Assembly (NCBI GenBank): GCA_036381515.1
Contig: DASVCR010000027.1
Coordinates: 51,442 to 115,441 of the forward strand
Length of the DNA: 64,000 nucleotides
DNA from: ZC4RG20 sp036381515
GTDB lineage: Bacteria; Pseudomonadota; Gammaproteobacteria; Steroidobacterales; Rariloculaceae
Direction of reading: 5' to 3'
Positions 27,363 through 36,158 of this stretch are shown here, piece by piece (position 1 is the first letter of the stretch; the number at the start of each line of letters is the position of its first letter). The notes under the pieces were generated by a model, which was not told the origin of the DNA, did not search any database, and worked only from the letters and a program-made list of their open reading frames with translations. The position numbers and the translations under genes were made by a program.

Positions 27363-28124
27363 CTAACCTTCGTCGTCGGCCTCGAGCAGAAAGAACGGAA
27401 TGCGCCCCGGCACGACGAGCGTCGCCGAACGCGCGTCGCCGCCGGTCAACGGCGACGACGTCCGCGGCGCGAACCCCTTCGCGCGCAAGTACTCGACGCG
27501 CGCGTCGAGCTGCGGCGCGGCGAACGTCAGCGCGGTGCGGAACCGGCCGGTCTCGTGGAACCCGAGCGAGAGCCCGTGGCCTTCGAGCCTGCGCGACGGG
27601 TGCGGCGAATCGTGCTCGGCGACGACGGAGAAGCCGAGCGTCGTCCAGAACGACGTCGACTCGTCGAGCGAGTGCGTCGCGACGCTGAGCTCGACGAAGC
27701 GGCCGCAGGCCGGGACGAGGCCGCTCTCCGGCTCGACCGGCGCGAACGTCCGCGCCTCGAGCAGCACCGCGCGAAGGTCGTTCGGGTCGCCGAACGCGGC
27801 ACGGTGGAAGCTGTCGTCGCCGAGGTCCGCCTCGAGGATCTCGATCCCGGCGGCCTCGATCGCGGGCACGTGCGCGCGCAGGTTCGGGCGCACGAACGTC
27901 GGCGTCGGCCCGTCGACGTCGCGCTCCGCGGCGTAGAGGCCGAGCGCGAGGTGCCCGTCCGTGACGACCGCGAGCGGCCCGGGCGCAAAGTCCGTGACCG
28001 ACACCTCGCGCAGCCCGAGCGAGCGGAACGTCGCGAGCGCGGCCGCAGGCTCGTCGACCGAGATCGAGATCTCGAGCAGATCACCGAGGTCGGGCACTGC
28101 GCTTGCGCTCCCGGCCGATTCCAT
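27363..28124 (-). CDS. VOC (glyoxalase/bleomycin-resistance) superfamily protein
   Basis: About 253 residues from the ATG at 28122-28124, preceded by GGGAGA. Two VOC-type modules: residues about 12-125 (LEISISVDEPAAALATFRSLG) and about 130-250 (FVELSVATHSLDESTSFWTTLGF). No clear metal-ligand set can be assigned and the substrate is unknown. It converges with the fructosamine kinase gene and diverges from the AEC transporter gene. Confidence 0.78.
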   Translation of the reverse strand: MESAGSASAVPDLGDLLEISISVDEPAAALATFRSLGLREVSVTDFAPGPLAVVTDGHLALGLYAAERDVDGPTPTFVRPNLRAHVPAIEAAGIEILEADLGDDSFHRAAFGDPNDLRAVLLEARTFAPVEPESGLVPACGRFVELSVATHSLDESTSFWTTLGFSVVAEHDSPHPSRRLEGHGLSLGFHETGRFRTALTFAAPQLDARVEYLRAKGFAPRTSSPLTGGDARSATLVVPGRIPFFLLEADDEG

Positions 28125-28210
28125 CGTCAGTCTCCCAGGCCGCCTGCGGCGATGCGATTCGGCACGTTGGACGCCGCATGAAGGGCTACGCAACAAAGGG
28201 CGCTCCCCAA

Positions 28211-28223
28211 GGGCTCTGACCCC
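28211..28223 (+). repeat. Dispersed repeat core GGGCTCTGACCCC, isolated copy
   Basis: The 13-bp core is flanked by CCCCAA and ATTGCCGCGTACCCC, within the 205-bp intergenic region between the divergent VOC and AEC genes. It is a partial copy of the family described at 60369 and 63283, here upstream of genes rather than at a gene end. Confidence 0.7.
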
Positions 28224-28329
28224 ATTGCCGCGTACCCCACTTTCGTTGCCGATCTGTCAGAATTCGCAAGTTTACCGCCTGATCATCCCCCGCCGACCGC
28301 CGTTCATCGATCGCTCGAGGCTGTTCGTC

Positions 28330-29220
28330 GTGCTCGTCCAGCTCGCCAACGTGCTGCTGCCCGTCTTCGTGCTCGCCGGGGTCGGTTACGGCTGGCGGCG
28401 GCTCCGCGTGCCGTTCGACCGGGAGTTCGTCACGCGGATGATCATGAACGTCGCGGGGCCGTGCCTGATCGTCGACAGCCTCGCGGGGCTCGAGCTGCCG
28501 CTCGAGCGATTCGTCGCGATGGCTGCGGCGTCCGTCGCGATGTTCGCGGTAACGATTCTCGCGGCGTGGCTTCTGCTGCGGACCCTGAAACTGTCCGTGC
28601 GCTCGTATCTTCCGGCGGTCGGCATCGGCAACACCGGCAATCTCGGCCTGCCGTTGTCGCTGTTCGCGTTCGGCGACGAGGGGCTCGGCCTCGCGATCGC
28701 TGTCTATGCGGTCAACTCGGTCTCGCAGTTCACGCTGACGCCGATGCTGCAGAGCGGACAGCCGGCGCTGCGCGCGCTCGCGACGACGCCCGTCGTCTAC
28801 GGCGCGGTGATCGGAGCGGCGCTGCTCGCGTCCGACGTATCGCTGCCCGCATGGGTCGCGTCGACGATCGCGCTGCTCGGCGACCTGATGATCCCGCTGA
28901 TGCTGCTCGCGCTCGGCCACACGCTCGGGGGGCTGCACGCGCGGCGCCTGCCGCTGGCCGTCGGGCTCGGCAGCGCGCGGCTCCTGCTCGGCTTCGGCAT
29001 CGCGCTCGCCGTCAGCGTCGCGTTCCGGCTCGACGGCACGGCGCAGGCGGTGCTCGTGCTACAGGGTGCGATGCCGGCCGCCGTGTTCAACTATCTGTTC
29101 GCCGCGCGCTACAACCGAGACGCCGACGACGTCGCGGGCATCGTGCTCGCGTCGACGCTGATGTCGGCGCTGACGATGCCGCTTCTCGTCGCGTTCGTGC
29201 TGCGGCTCGGGGCGACGTGA
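28330..29220 (+). CDS. AEC family transporter (auxin efflux carrier type)
   Basis: 296 residues from GTG 28330, about ten hydrophobic segments in two halves of five: VQLANVLLPVFVLAGVGYG opens the first half, and the second half starts near PVVYGAVIGAALLASDVSLP. It holds the conserved GNTGNLGLPL motif of the fourth helix. Family members export small organic acids; the substrate cannot be predicted. The frame is open from 27961 but upstream residues are not membrane-like and run over the VOC gene. It stands alone. Confidence 0.88.
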   Translation: MLVQLANVLLPVFVLAGVGYGWRRLRVPFDREFVTRMIMNVAGPCLIVDSLAGLELPLERFVAMAAASVAMFAVTILAAWLLLRTLKLSVRSYLPAVGIGNTGNLGLPLSLFAFGDEGLGLAIAVYAVNSVSQFTLTPMLQSGQPALRALATTPVVYGAVIGAALLASDVSLPAWVASTIALLGDLMIPLMLLALGHTLGGLHARRLPLAVGLGSARLLLGFGIALAVSVAFRLDGTAQAVLVLQGAMPAAVFNYLFAARYNRDADDVAGIVLASTLMSALTMPLLVAFVLRLGAT

Positions 29221-29236
29221 CGTCGGCGCTCTGCTA

Positions 29237-29515
29237 GGGCCCGGCGACAACGGCTTCGTGTTCTACGACCCGACCGGCAAGCCGTTGCCGGAGGCGGGGC
29301 GGCTGTCGCAACACACGCTCGATGAGCTCGCGCGGGCCGCGGCGGAGAGGCGCGTCGCGGTGAAGGAGCAGAACAGGGCGCTCGGCCTCGGAATCTCGGC
29401 CGAGGCGTCAACCTGCCGCTGGGCCGGCGAGCGGATGGACTACGCGATCGCGGTCGACGGGCTCGTGCGGCACCGCGACCGCGCGAGGCGGCAAGCGGAG
29501 CTCCGGCCTTGCTGA
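29237..29515 (+). pseudogene. Possible C-terminal remnant of an HNH/DUF222-type protein
   Basis: In a 334-bp stretch between the AEC and thiolase genes, one frame reads GPGDNGFVFYDPTGKPLPE and ends about 80 residues later after CRWAGERMDYAIAVDGLV and HRDRARRQ. The GERMDYAIAVDGL block recalls the C-termini of DUF222-type HNH proteins from memory, but there is no nuclease motif and no convincing start or ribosome-binding site. It is best regarded as a gene fragment; an 85-residue orphan starting at GTG 29258 is the alternative. Confidence 0.35.
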
Positions 29516-29554
29516 CTAACCGGCCCGGCGTGAGACCTGCGCTCTAATCCCGAG

Positions 29555-30838
29555 CTACGCCGCCTCGAGTATCGCCGTCACGCCCATCCCGCCCGCCGTG
29601 CACACGGAGATCAGCCCCCGACCCGAGCCCCGCTGGTGCAGCAGCTTCGCGAGCGTCGCGACGAGCCGCGTGCCGGTCGCTGCGAACGGGTGGCCGATCG
29701 CGACGCTGCCGCCCTTGACGTTCAGCTTGCTGCGGTCGATCGAGCCGAGCGCGCGGTCCCGTCCGAGCTTCTCGCGGCAGAACTTCTCCGACTCCCAGGC
29801 CTTGAGCGTCGCGAGCGTCTGCGCGGCGAACGCCTCGTGGATCTCGTAGTAGTCGAAGTCCTGCAGCGCGAGGCCCGCATCCTTCAGCATGTCGGATACG
29901 GCATACGCCGGCGCCATCAGCAGTCCCTCGCCGCCGACGAAGTCGACGGCCGCCTCGCGCGCGTAGGTGAGATACGCGAGGATCGGCAGGTTGCGCTCGC
30001 GTGCCCACTCCTCGGTCGCGACGAGCACGGCGGACGCGCCGTCGGTCAACGGCGTGCTGTTCCCCGCGGTCAGCGTCCCGGAACCGCTCTTGTCGAAGAC
30101 GGGCTTCAGCTTCGCAAGCTGCTCGAGGCTCGTGTCCGGCCTGAGGTTGTTGTCGCGCCGCACCCCCTGATACTCGACGAGCAGGTCGTCGTAGAAGCCT
30201 TCGTCGTAGGCCGCGACCGCGTTCCTGTGGCTCGCGAGCGCGAGGCGGTCCTGCTCCTCGCGCGAGATCTGCCACTCCTTCGCGGTGATCTCCATGCTTT
30301 CGCCCATCGACAGGCCGGTGCGCGGCTCGACGACGGCGGGCAGGCTCGGCTTGAAGTGCTTGGGTCGGAGCTTGAGCCACGGCTTCAGCCGCTCGGCGGC
30401 GGTGCGGCCGCGCGAGCTCTCGAGCAGGATCGTTCGATACGCCTCGTCGTAGACGATCGGCATGTCGCTGATGCTGTCGGTGCCGCCGGCGATGCCGGAG
30501 TCGATGAACCCGACGGAGATCTTCGACGCGATCGCGATCAGGGCCGTAAGGCTCGTGCCGCACGCGCGCTGGACGTCGAACGCCGGCGTTTCCGGCGCGA
30601 GCCCGGACGACAGCGTCGACTCGCGCGCGAGATTGAAGTCGCGCGAGTGCTTGATCACGGCGCCGAGCGACACGTCGCCGAGACGCTCGCCCTTCAGACC
30701 GAAACGGTCGACGAGGCCGCGCAGCACCGCGCTCATCATGTCCTGGTTCGAGCATTCACGATACGCGGTGTGCGCGCGGCAGAACGGTATTCGCACTCCG
30801 CCGACGATCGCGACGCGCCGAGCCGGTTGGTTACGCAT
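29555..30838 (-). CDS. Acetyl-CoA C-acyltransferase (thiolase, FadI-like)
   Basis: 427 residues. The acyl-accepting Cys93 is in RACGTSLTAL, the catalytic His in EIHEAFAAQ, the second Cys in SVCTAGGMGV, and the GHPFAATG motif is present. Length and the insertion around 150-190 fit the long FadI/trifunctional-beta-type thiolases rather than the 390-residue PhaA type. It cleaves 3-ketoacyl-CoA in beta-oxidation or condenses acetyl-CoA. No hydratase/dehydrogenase partner is adjacent, so it works in trans. DUF924 lies 36 bp upstream on the same strand. Confidence 0.92.
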   Translation of the reverse strand: MRNQPARRVAIVGGVRIPFCRAHTAYRECSNQDMMSAVLRGLVDRFGLKGERLGDVSLGAVIKHSRDFNLARESTLSSGLAPETPAFDVQRACGTSLTALIAIASKISVGFIDSGIAGGTDSISDMPIVYDEAYRTILLESSRGRTAAERLKPWLKLRPKHFKPSLPAVVEPRTGLSMGESMEITAKEWQISREEQDRLALASHRNAVAAYDEGFYDDLLVEYQGVRRDNNLRPDTSLEQLAKLKPVFDKSGSGTLTAGNSTPLTDGASAVLVATEEWARERNLPILAYLTYAREAAVDFVGGEGLLMAPAYAVSDMLKDAGLALQDFDYYEIHEAFAAQTLATLKAWESEKFCREKLGRDRALGSIDRSKLNVKGGSVAIGHPFAATGTRLVATLAKLLHQRGSGRGLISVCTAGGMGVTAILEAA

Positions 30839-30874
30839 CCTTGACTCCTGAGCCCATCGAAAAAAGTCGCCCGC

Positions 30875-31489
30875 TCATTGCCCGAACCGCGGCCCTCCGT
30901 TCTGGAGGTACTCGCGCTCCGCGTCGGTGTCCGGGCGCCCGAGCGCGCGGTTGCGGTGAGGAAACCGGCCGAAGCGCTCGACGATATCGCGGTGCAGCTC
31001 GGCGTAGTGAAGCATATCGTCGAGCGCCGCCGCGTACGCCTCCGGCACATCCGGATCGTCGCGCAGCGCGCGGAACATGCGCACGGAGAGCTCCTGCGCG
31101 TCGCGCTCCTCGGCGTGCTGCAGCGGCATGTAGAAGAACGCGCGCTCGAGGACGGGCAGGGCCTGGTCCATGCCGGACTCGATCCCGTCGATGGTCAGCG
31201 CGAGCGCCTTCGCATCCTGCGCGAACGCGTCCGCCGTGCCGCGGTGCAGATTGCGCGGCACCTGGTCGAATAGCAGGATCAGGGCCAGCCTCCCGCGCGG
31301 GTCGTCCCGCCAGTGGTCGAGCTCGCCTCGGGCCGCGCGCTCCGCGAGGTCGCCGAAGCGCTCGGCGATCACGGCGTCGGTTTCGTCGTCGGCGTTGAAC
31401 CAGCGGTCGAAGCGCCGCTCGAGGTCGTCCTTCGTACGAGGTGCGGGTTCGAACCAGAAACTCCGCAGCTGCTCGATCCGTTCGTCCAT
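30875..31489 (-). CDS. DUF924 family protein
   Basis: About 204 residues. It opens RIEQLRSFWFEPAP and contains LALILLFDQVPRNLHRGTADAFAQD, FFYMPLQHAEE and FGRFPHRNRALGR, the family signatures. The fold is all-helical and TPR-like; the biochemical function is unknown. The ATG at 31487-31489 is preferred over an in-frame GTG at 31501. It may be cotranscribed with the downstream thiolase gene. Confidence 0.88.
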   Translation of the reverse strand: MDERIEQLRSFWFEPAPRTKDDLERRFDRWFNADDETDAVIAERFGDLAERAARGELDHWRDDPRGRLALILLFDQVPRNLHRGTADAFAQDAKALALTIDGIESGMDQALPVLERAFFYMPLQHAEERDAQELSVRMFRALRDDPDVPEAYAAALDDMLHYAELHRDIVERFGRFPHRNRALGRPDTDAEREYLQNGGPRFGQ

Positions 31490-31707
31490 CGTGTGTTCCA
31501 CGTCTTACCTTACGTGCTGCGCCCGGGGACGCCAAGCCCGGCCTCGACGGGGCGGTCGCGACGCGGCCGTCCCGCGCGGTCGTCCCGCCGGGCGGCACAC
31601 GCGGCGCCGCGGGCCGCAGACGGCGAGCGGCCCGCCCCGTACAATCGGCCCGCACGCGCCCACGCGCGTGCGCGAGACGGGCCGGTCCGGCCGAAACTGG
31701 AGACGCA

Positions 31708-32211
31708 ATGCGAATCGGAAGCGGAATCCTCAAAACGATCCTCACGGCCGTGCTCCTCGCGTGCATCGGCCTCGCCCCGGCGGCGTGCGTTTCGCCGCGC
31801 GAGCTCGTCGCGCCGGAGGTCCAGCTGGTCGGCCTGTCGCTGCTCGGCGCAACGGCCGAAGCGCAGCGGTTCCGCGTCGACCTCGCGGTATCGAATCCGA
31901 ACGAGGTCACGATTCCGATCGAGCGGCTGAGCTTTTCGGTGCGTCTCGCGGGCTCGGGCGTGATGAGCGGGCGCTCGCTGTCGCCGTTCGAGCTCGCATC
32001 CGGCGCATCGACGACGCTGCAGCTCGAGGTGACGACGAACCTCGTGTCGTCCGTGTCGCGGCTGCTCGCATTGCTGCAAGGCCCGGCGGACGCGATCCAG
32101 TACGATCTCGACGGTCTCGTGACGCTGTCCCGCGGACTGAACCCGACGTTCCCGTTCAGCCGCAGGGGAGAAGTGCCGCTGACGCTGCCTGCGGGGCTCG
32201 TCGTGCGTTGA
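31708..32211 (+). CDS. LEA type 2 / WHy domain lipoprotein
   Basis: 167 residues. The N-terminal signal sequence has two possible lipidation cysteines (VLLAC at 16-20, better for the lipobox rule, and PAAC a few residues later). The remainder is a single WHy (LEA-14-like) beta-sandwich: VSNPNEVTIPIERLSFSV and SGASTTLQLEVTTNLVSS. The family is linked to desiccation tolerance in plants and is of unclear function in bacteria. It lies 42 bp upstream of the PdsS-type kinase gene and could form an operon with it. Confidence 0.85.
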   Translation: MRIGSGILKTILTAVLLACIGLAPAACVSPRELVAPEVQLVGLSLLGATAEAQRFRVDLAVSNPNEVTIPIERLSFSVRLAGSGVMSGRSLSPFELASGASTTLQLEVTTNLVSSVSRLLALLQGPADAIQYDLDGLVTLSRGLNPTFPFSRRGEVPLTLPAGLVVR

Positions 32212-32253
32212 GCCACGCCGCGTGCCGCAGGCGCGCGCCGGCCGGGAGTTGCG

Positions 32254-34338
32254 ATGTCGCTCAGGGCCCAGCTCCTTTGTTTCGGGTTGCTGACGCTGGT
32301 CCTGCCGTGGGCCGGTTACCGCTTCGTTCAGGAGATGGAGGCGGCGCTCCGGGCAGGGTTTGAGCGCTCGCTTCTCGCGAGCGCGGGCACGGTCGCGGCG
32401 GCGCTCGACGATCAGGCCGCGCTCTTGGCGCGGCCGCCGGGCGCGCTGCGCCGCCCGGGCCGAGCCGGCACGCTCTACGCGACGGCGCTCGGCGGCGAGC
32501 CGCGCGTCGACGCCGTTCGCGACGACTGGACGAGCCGCGCCGAGGGGGCGTTCCGGATCGACGGCGGACACCGGCTCTGGCTCGGCGTCCACGACCGTTA
32601 CGCCTATCTCTTCTTCGAGGCCGATGACGACACGCTCGTCTACGAGAGCTCGCCCGGCGAGAGCCCGTACGGCGACCGGCTGATTCTCGCCGTCGAGCCG
32701 CAGGACGCGCGCGCGGAAACGTTCCTGCTCGGCACGCGGGCGCCCGGCCCGTTTCGTGCGCGGCGGACCAGCCCGCCGCTCTTCGCGCCGTCGTCGGAGT
32801 ACGAGGATCGGATTCAAAGCGCGTGGCAGGAGACGCCGGACGGTTTTGCCGTCGAGGTGCGGCTGCCGCTCGGCCTCGTCGGCACTGCGCTCGGGGTCGC
32901 GTTCATCGACGTCGATCCGTCGGGCGAGGACTACAGCGTCGGCCTTCATGCGACCTGGGACATCGAGCACGGCGCGCCCGGCGTGCTCGTCCATCCGAAG
33001 CCCGAGCTCGAGCGGCTCGTGCAGGCGTTCGGGCAGCCTGGCGACCGGTTCCGCGTCGTCGACGTCGAGGGGTGGGTGCTGACCGATACCGGCCCGACCG
33101 TCGAGCTCGTGCCGCCCGTCGCTGCGGCCGACGGCCTCGCGGGCTCGCTGTTCCGCTTCCTGCTGCGCCGCGACGATCCCGACTATGCGAGCCTCGAGGG
33201 GCCGCCGGGGCGGGTGGGGGATCCGGTGCTGCGCCGCGCCCTCGAAGGACGCGACGCGACCGCGTGGTATCGCGGCGGGCCCGATGGCAACGCGACGATC
33301 GTCGCGGCCGTGCCGATCGAGGAGCACGGACGCGTGCTCGGTGCCGTTCTGCTCGAGCAACGCAGCGATCCGATCCTCACGCTGACGAACAGCGTGCTGC
33401 TGCGCCTGATGACGTTCACGCTCGTCGCGACGCTCGTCGTCGCGCTCGGGCTCCTCGGCTACGCGACGCTGCTGTCGGTGCGCGTCAGGCGGCTCGCTCG
33501 CGCGGCCGAGAACGCGCTCGGGCCGAAGGGTGAGATCGACGTCGCGCTGCCCGGCCGCAAGGCGAAGGACGAGCTCGGCGACCTGTCGCGCAGCTTCGCG
33601 AACCTGCTCGAGCGGCTGCGCGAGCATACGCAGTACCTGAAGACGCTCGCGGGCAAGCTGTCGCACGAGCTTCGGACGCCGCTCGCCGTCGTGTCGACGT
33701 CGCTCGAGAACCTCGAGCAGGAGGTCGATTCGCCCGGTGCGAGACCGTACCTCGAGCGGCTGCGCGACGGCGTCGGCCGCCTCGATTCGATCCTCGTGGC
33801 GATGAGCGAGGCGACGCGCATGGAGCAGGCGATCCGCGACACGGACCCGCAGCGCTTCGATCTCGCGGCCGTCGTCGATGCGTGCGCGACCGCCTATGCG
33901 GACATCTTCCGCGATCGCCGCATCGAGCTCACGATCGACGCGCGCGACGCGTGGATCGTCGGCTCGGGCGAGCTCGTCGCGCAATTGATCGACAAGCTGA
34001 TCGACAATGCGGTCGGCTTCAGCGCGGAAGGCAGCACGATCAGGATCGCGCTCGAGGATCGCGGCGGGGAGCTCGAGCTCTCGGTCGCGAATCCGGGGCC
34101 GACGTTGCCGGACGAGATGCGCGAGCGCCTGTTCGACTCGCTGGTCTCGGTCCGCAAGGGTCCGCACGACGACGGCCGCCCGCACCTGGGGCTGGGCCTC
34201 TACATCGTCGCGCTGATCGCCGACTTCCACGGCGGCAGCGTCACGGCGGACAACCTGCCCGACGGGAGCGGCGCCGTGTTCCGCGTGCGGTTCCCGAAGC
34301 GTCGCGCGCAGACCGTCGCGCCGAAAAAAGGGCTCTGA
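32254..34338 (+). CDS. pdsS: Sensor histidine kinase, proteobacterial dedicated sortase system type (PdsS-like)
   Basis: 694 residues. A membrane helix near residues 5-25 with LPWAGYRFVQEMEAALR, a large extracytoplasmic domain (about 30-380), a second helix (LMTFTLVATLVVALGLLGY), a HAMP region, His471 in KLSHELRTPLAVV, then an ATPase domain with DNAVGF and LGLGLYIVALIADFHGG. The N-terminus and overall layout resemble the kinase of the proteobacterial dedicated sortase system, as recalled from memory. No sortase or target protein is next to it; the matching regulator is at 53692-54393. Its stop codon TGA is the TGA inside a GGGCTCTGACCCC repeat, so the C-terminal VAPKKGL is partly repeat-encoded. 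Confidence 0.78.
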   Translation: MSLRAQLLCFGLLTLVLPWAGYRFVQEMEAALRAGFERSLLASAGTVAAALDDQAALLARPPGALRRPGRAGTLYATALGGEPRVDAVRDDWTSRAEGAFRIDGGHRLWLGVHDRYAYLFFEADDDTLVYESSPGESPYGDRLILAVEPQDARAETFLLGTRAPGPFRARRTSPPLFAPSSEYEDRIQSAWQETPDGFAVEVRLPLGLVGTALGVAFIDVDPSGEDYSVGLHATWDIEHGAPGVLVHPKPELERLVQAFGQPGDRFRVVDVEGWVLTDTGPTVELVPPVAAADGLAGSLFRFLLRRDDPDYASLEGPPGRVGDPVLRRALEGRDATAWYRGGPDGNATIVAAVPIEEHGRVLGAVLLEQRSDPILTLTNSVLLRLMTFTLVATLVVALGLLGYATLLSVRVRRLARAAENALGPKGEIDVALPGRKAKDELGDLSRSFANLLERLREHTQYLKTLAGKLSHELRTPLAVVSTSLENLEQEVDSPGARPYLERLRDGVGRLDSILVAMSEATRMEQAIRDTDPQRFDLAAVVDACATAYADIFRDRRIELTIDARDAWIVGSGELVAQLIDKLIDNAVGFSAEGSTIRIALEDRGGELELSVANPGPTLPDEMRERLFDSLVSVRKGPHDDGRPHLGLGLYIVALIADFHGGSVTADNLPDGSGAVFRVRFPKRRAQTVAPKKGL

Positions 34339-34480
34339 CCCCGTTTTCGGAACAAAGGATCGAACCTTTCCTCGAGCAGCCGAGAAAAGGGCTCTGTTCC
34401 CCCCGGTTTCCATAGACCGTCGCGGGAACGAAAGGGGCCGACCTTCGTTTTGCCGGAAATGGGCTCTGACCCCAATTTTT
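34321..34480. repeat. Cluster of three GGGCTCTGACCCC-family repeats
   Basis: Copies at 34330-34342 (within a CCGAAAA...TTTTCGG palindrome), about 34387-34401 (diverged, GGGCTCTGTTCCCC) and 34461-34473, each flanked by an A-rich left and T-rich right side. The cluster fills most of the 200 bp between pdsS and the COG2187-like gene and contributes the pdsS stop codon. Confidence 0.85.
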
Positions 34481-34539
34481 GCCGGGCATCCGTGCGGCAA
34501 CGACTGGCGCGTGCGTCGGCGCCGGCCTAGGATGCGCGT

Positions 34540-35559
34540 GTGGCGAAAGTCTCGCTCGCAGAGAAGATCGCGCTCTTCGAGGACCCTCGAACTTTTCCCG
34601 ATCGGCCCGAGCGCGTCGAGTCGATCGAAACGCACTTCGCGTGGATCTTCCTGTCGCCGCGTTTCGTCTACAAGCTGAAGAAGCCGATACGTTTCGGCGC
34701 GATCGACTTCCGCAACCCCGAGGCGCGGCGCGCGTACTGCGAGCTCGAGGTCACACTGAATCGGCGCCTCGCGGCGGACACCTATCTGCGCGTCGTTTCG
34801 GTCGTCGCCGCGGCCGAGGGGCTCAGGCTCGACGGCGACGGCGAGCTCGTGGACGCGGTCGTCGAGATGCGCCGGCTTCCGGACGGCGCGAGCCTCGCGG
34901 ACGTCGACCGTGCGATAGGCGATGCCGAGCTCAACGGCATCGTCAGGAGGCTCGTCGCGTTCTACGCGCGCACGCCGGTTGCGCCATGGGACGGACCACG
35001 TTACGTCGAAGCGCTCGCGCGATTCAGCCTGCAGCACCTCGCGCTCGTCGACGGCGCCGACGCATTGACGGCCGAGCACGGCATCAGCCGCGACGTCCTC
35101 GAGCGCGTCGTCGCCGCGCAGCTCGACTTCGTCGAGCGGCATCGGAGCGCGCTCGAGCGCCGCGCCGTCGACGGACGCATCGTCGACGCGCACGGCGACT
35201 TGCGGGCCGAGCACGTTTTCCTGACGGAGCCGCTCCAGATCATCGATTGCCTCGAGTTCTCGATCGGCCTGCGCTGGCTCGACACGGCGGAGGAGGTCGC
35301 GTTTCTCGCGCTCGATTGCGATCGCCGCGGGATCGGCGACGTCGCGGAAAGGCTGCTCGCCGCGTACCGGGAGCACGCGGCCGATCCGGTGCCCGCGCCG
35401 CTCCTCGAGTTCTATCGCAGCCGCCGGGCGCTCGCCCGCGCCGTGCTGGCCGCGCGCAGGGTGCCGGAGGCCGTCGCCGATGCCGACGTCTGGCGCGCTC
35501 GCGCGAGGTGGTATCTCGATGCGGCGTCCGCGAGCATCGCGGCCGCGAGCGGCGGTTGA
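34540..35559 (+). CDS. COG2187-like protein with aminoglycoside-phosphotransferase fold
   Basis: 339 residues from GTG. The N-terminal part has the family pattern SIETHFAWIFLSPRFVYKLKKP with a presumed ATP-binding Lys, then ELEVTLNRRLA. The Brenner-type catalytic motif is HGDLRAEHVFL, followed by IIDCLEFSIGLRWLDTAEEVAFLALDCD. Many relatives carry a C-terminal AAA ATP-binding domain; here it is absent. The substrate is unknown, and antibiotic resistance is not implied. It lies next to the CBS / PRPP group. Confidence 0.8.
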   Translation: MAKVSLAEKIALFEDPRTFPDRPERVESIETHFAWIFLSPRFVYKLKKPIRFGAIDFRNPEARRAYCELEVTLNRRLAADTYLRVVSVVAAAEGLRLDGDGELVDAVVEMRRLPDGASLADVDRAIGDAELNGIVRRLVAFYARTPVAPWDGPRYVEALARFSLQHLALVDGADALTAEHGISRDVLERVVAAQLDFVERHRSALERRAVDGRIVDAHGDLRAEHVFLTEPLQIIDCLEFSIGLRWLDTAEEVAFLALDCDRRGIGDVAERLLAAYREHAADPVPAPLLEFYRSRRALARAVLAARRVPEAVADADVWRARARWYLDAASASIAAASGG

Positions 35560-35586
35560 TCCGACTGGGGCGGGGCTGCCCGAGCC

Positions 35587-36036
35587 TCAGGGCCTCCTTT
35601 CGGCCTCCGCCTTCTGACCGAAGCGGATGATGTCGGCGATGTGGCCGAGCTCCGTGCCGAGATGATCGATCACGTCGTTGATCGAGAGGACGCCGACGAG
35701 CTCGCCTAGCGAGCCGACGACCGGCACGCGGCGTACGCCGAAGCGGCGCATTTCCCGCAGCGCGAAGTCGATGCCGTTGTCCTCGCGGACCGTCAGCAGG
35801 TTTTCGCTCATGACGTCGCGCGCCGTGAGCGTCGTGGGATCCACCTTCTTCGCGACGACCGACACGACGATGTCGCGATCGGTAATGATCCCGACCGGAA
35901 CGAGGCGCGCCTCCTTGAATTCGGCGACGATAAGGTCGCCGACGTGCTCCTTCCGCATCCGCTCCGCGACTTCCGTGATATCAGCGTCGGGGGAGATCGT
36001 CGCAACATTGTGATTGCAGATCGTGCCTACTGACAT
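35587..36036 (-). CDS. Tandem CBS domain protein
   Basis: 149 residues from the ATG at 36034-36036 (GGGAG upstream); the longer frame overlaps the region upstream of the PRPP synthetase-like gene. Two CBS motifs: ATISPDADITEVAERMRKEHVGDLIV...VGIITDRDIV, and NLLTVREDNGIDFALREMRRFGVRRVPVV...GVLSINDVIDHL. CBS pairs sense adenine nucleotides. No effector domain is fused. It diverges from a PRPP synthetase-like gene across 122 bp, suggesting shared control with nucleotide salvage. Confidence 0.9.
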   Translation of the reverse strand: MSVGTICNHNVATISPDADITEVAERMRKEHVGDLIVAEFKEARLVPVGIITDRDIVVSVVAKKVDPTTLTARDVMSENLLTVREDNGIDFALREMRRFGVRRVPVVGSLGELVGVLSINDVIDHLGTELGHIADIIRFGQKAEAERRP

Positions 36037-36158
36037 CAGACTACTCCCGAACGTGGAGCAATGAAGCGCGAAGGTCACTTTACGGCTTTCGACGAGCGGA
36101 AGCGACTGCGGGACATCCGTACATCCTTGCGGCCGATAGCACTGCGGCAAGACCGAGG

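Noticed and set aside
31510..35376. A minus-strand open frame of 1288 codons opposite pdsS and its neighbours
   Set aside because: Antisense shadow of pdsS, the LEA gene and the COG2187-like gene; low-complexity charged translation.
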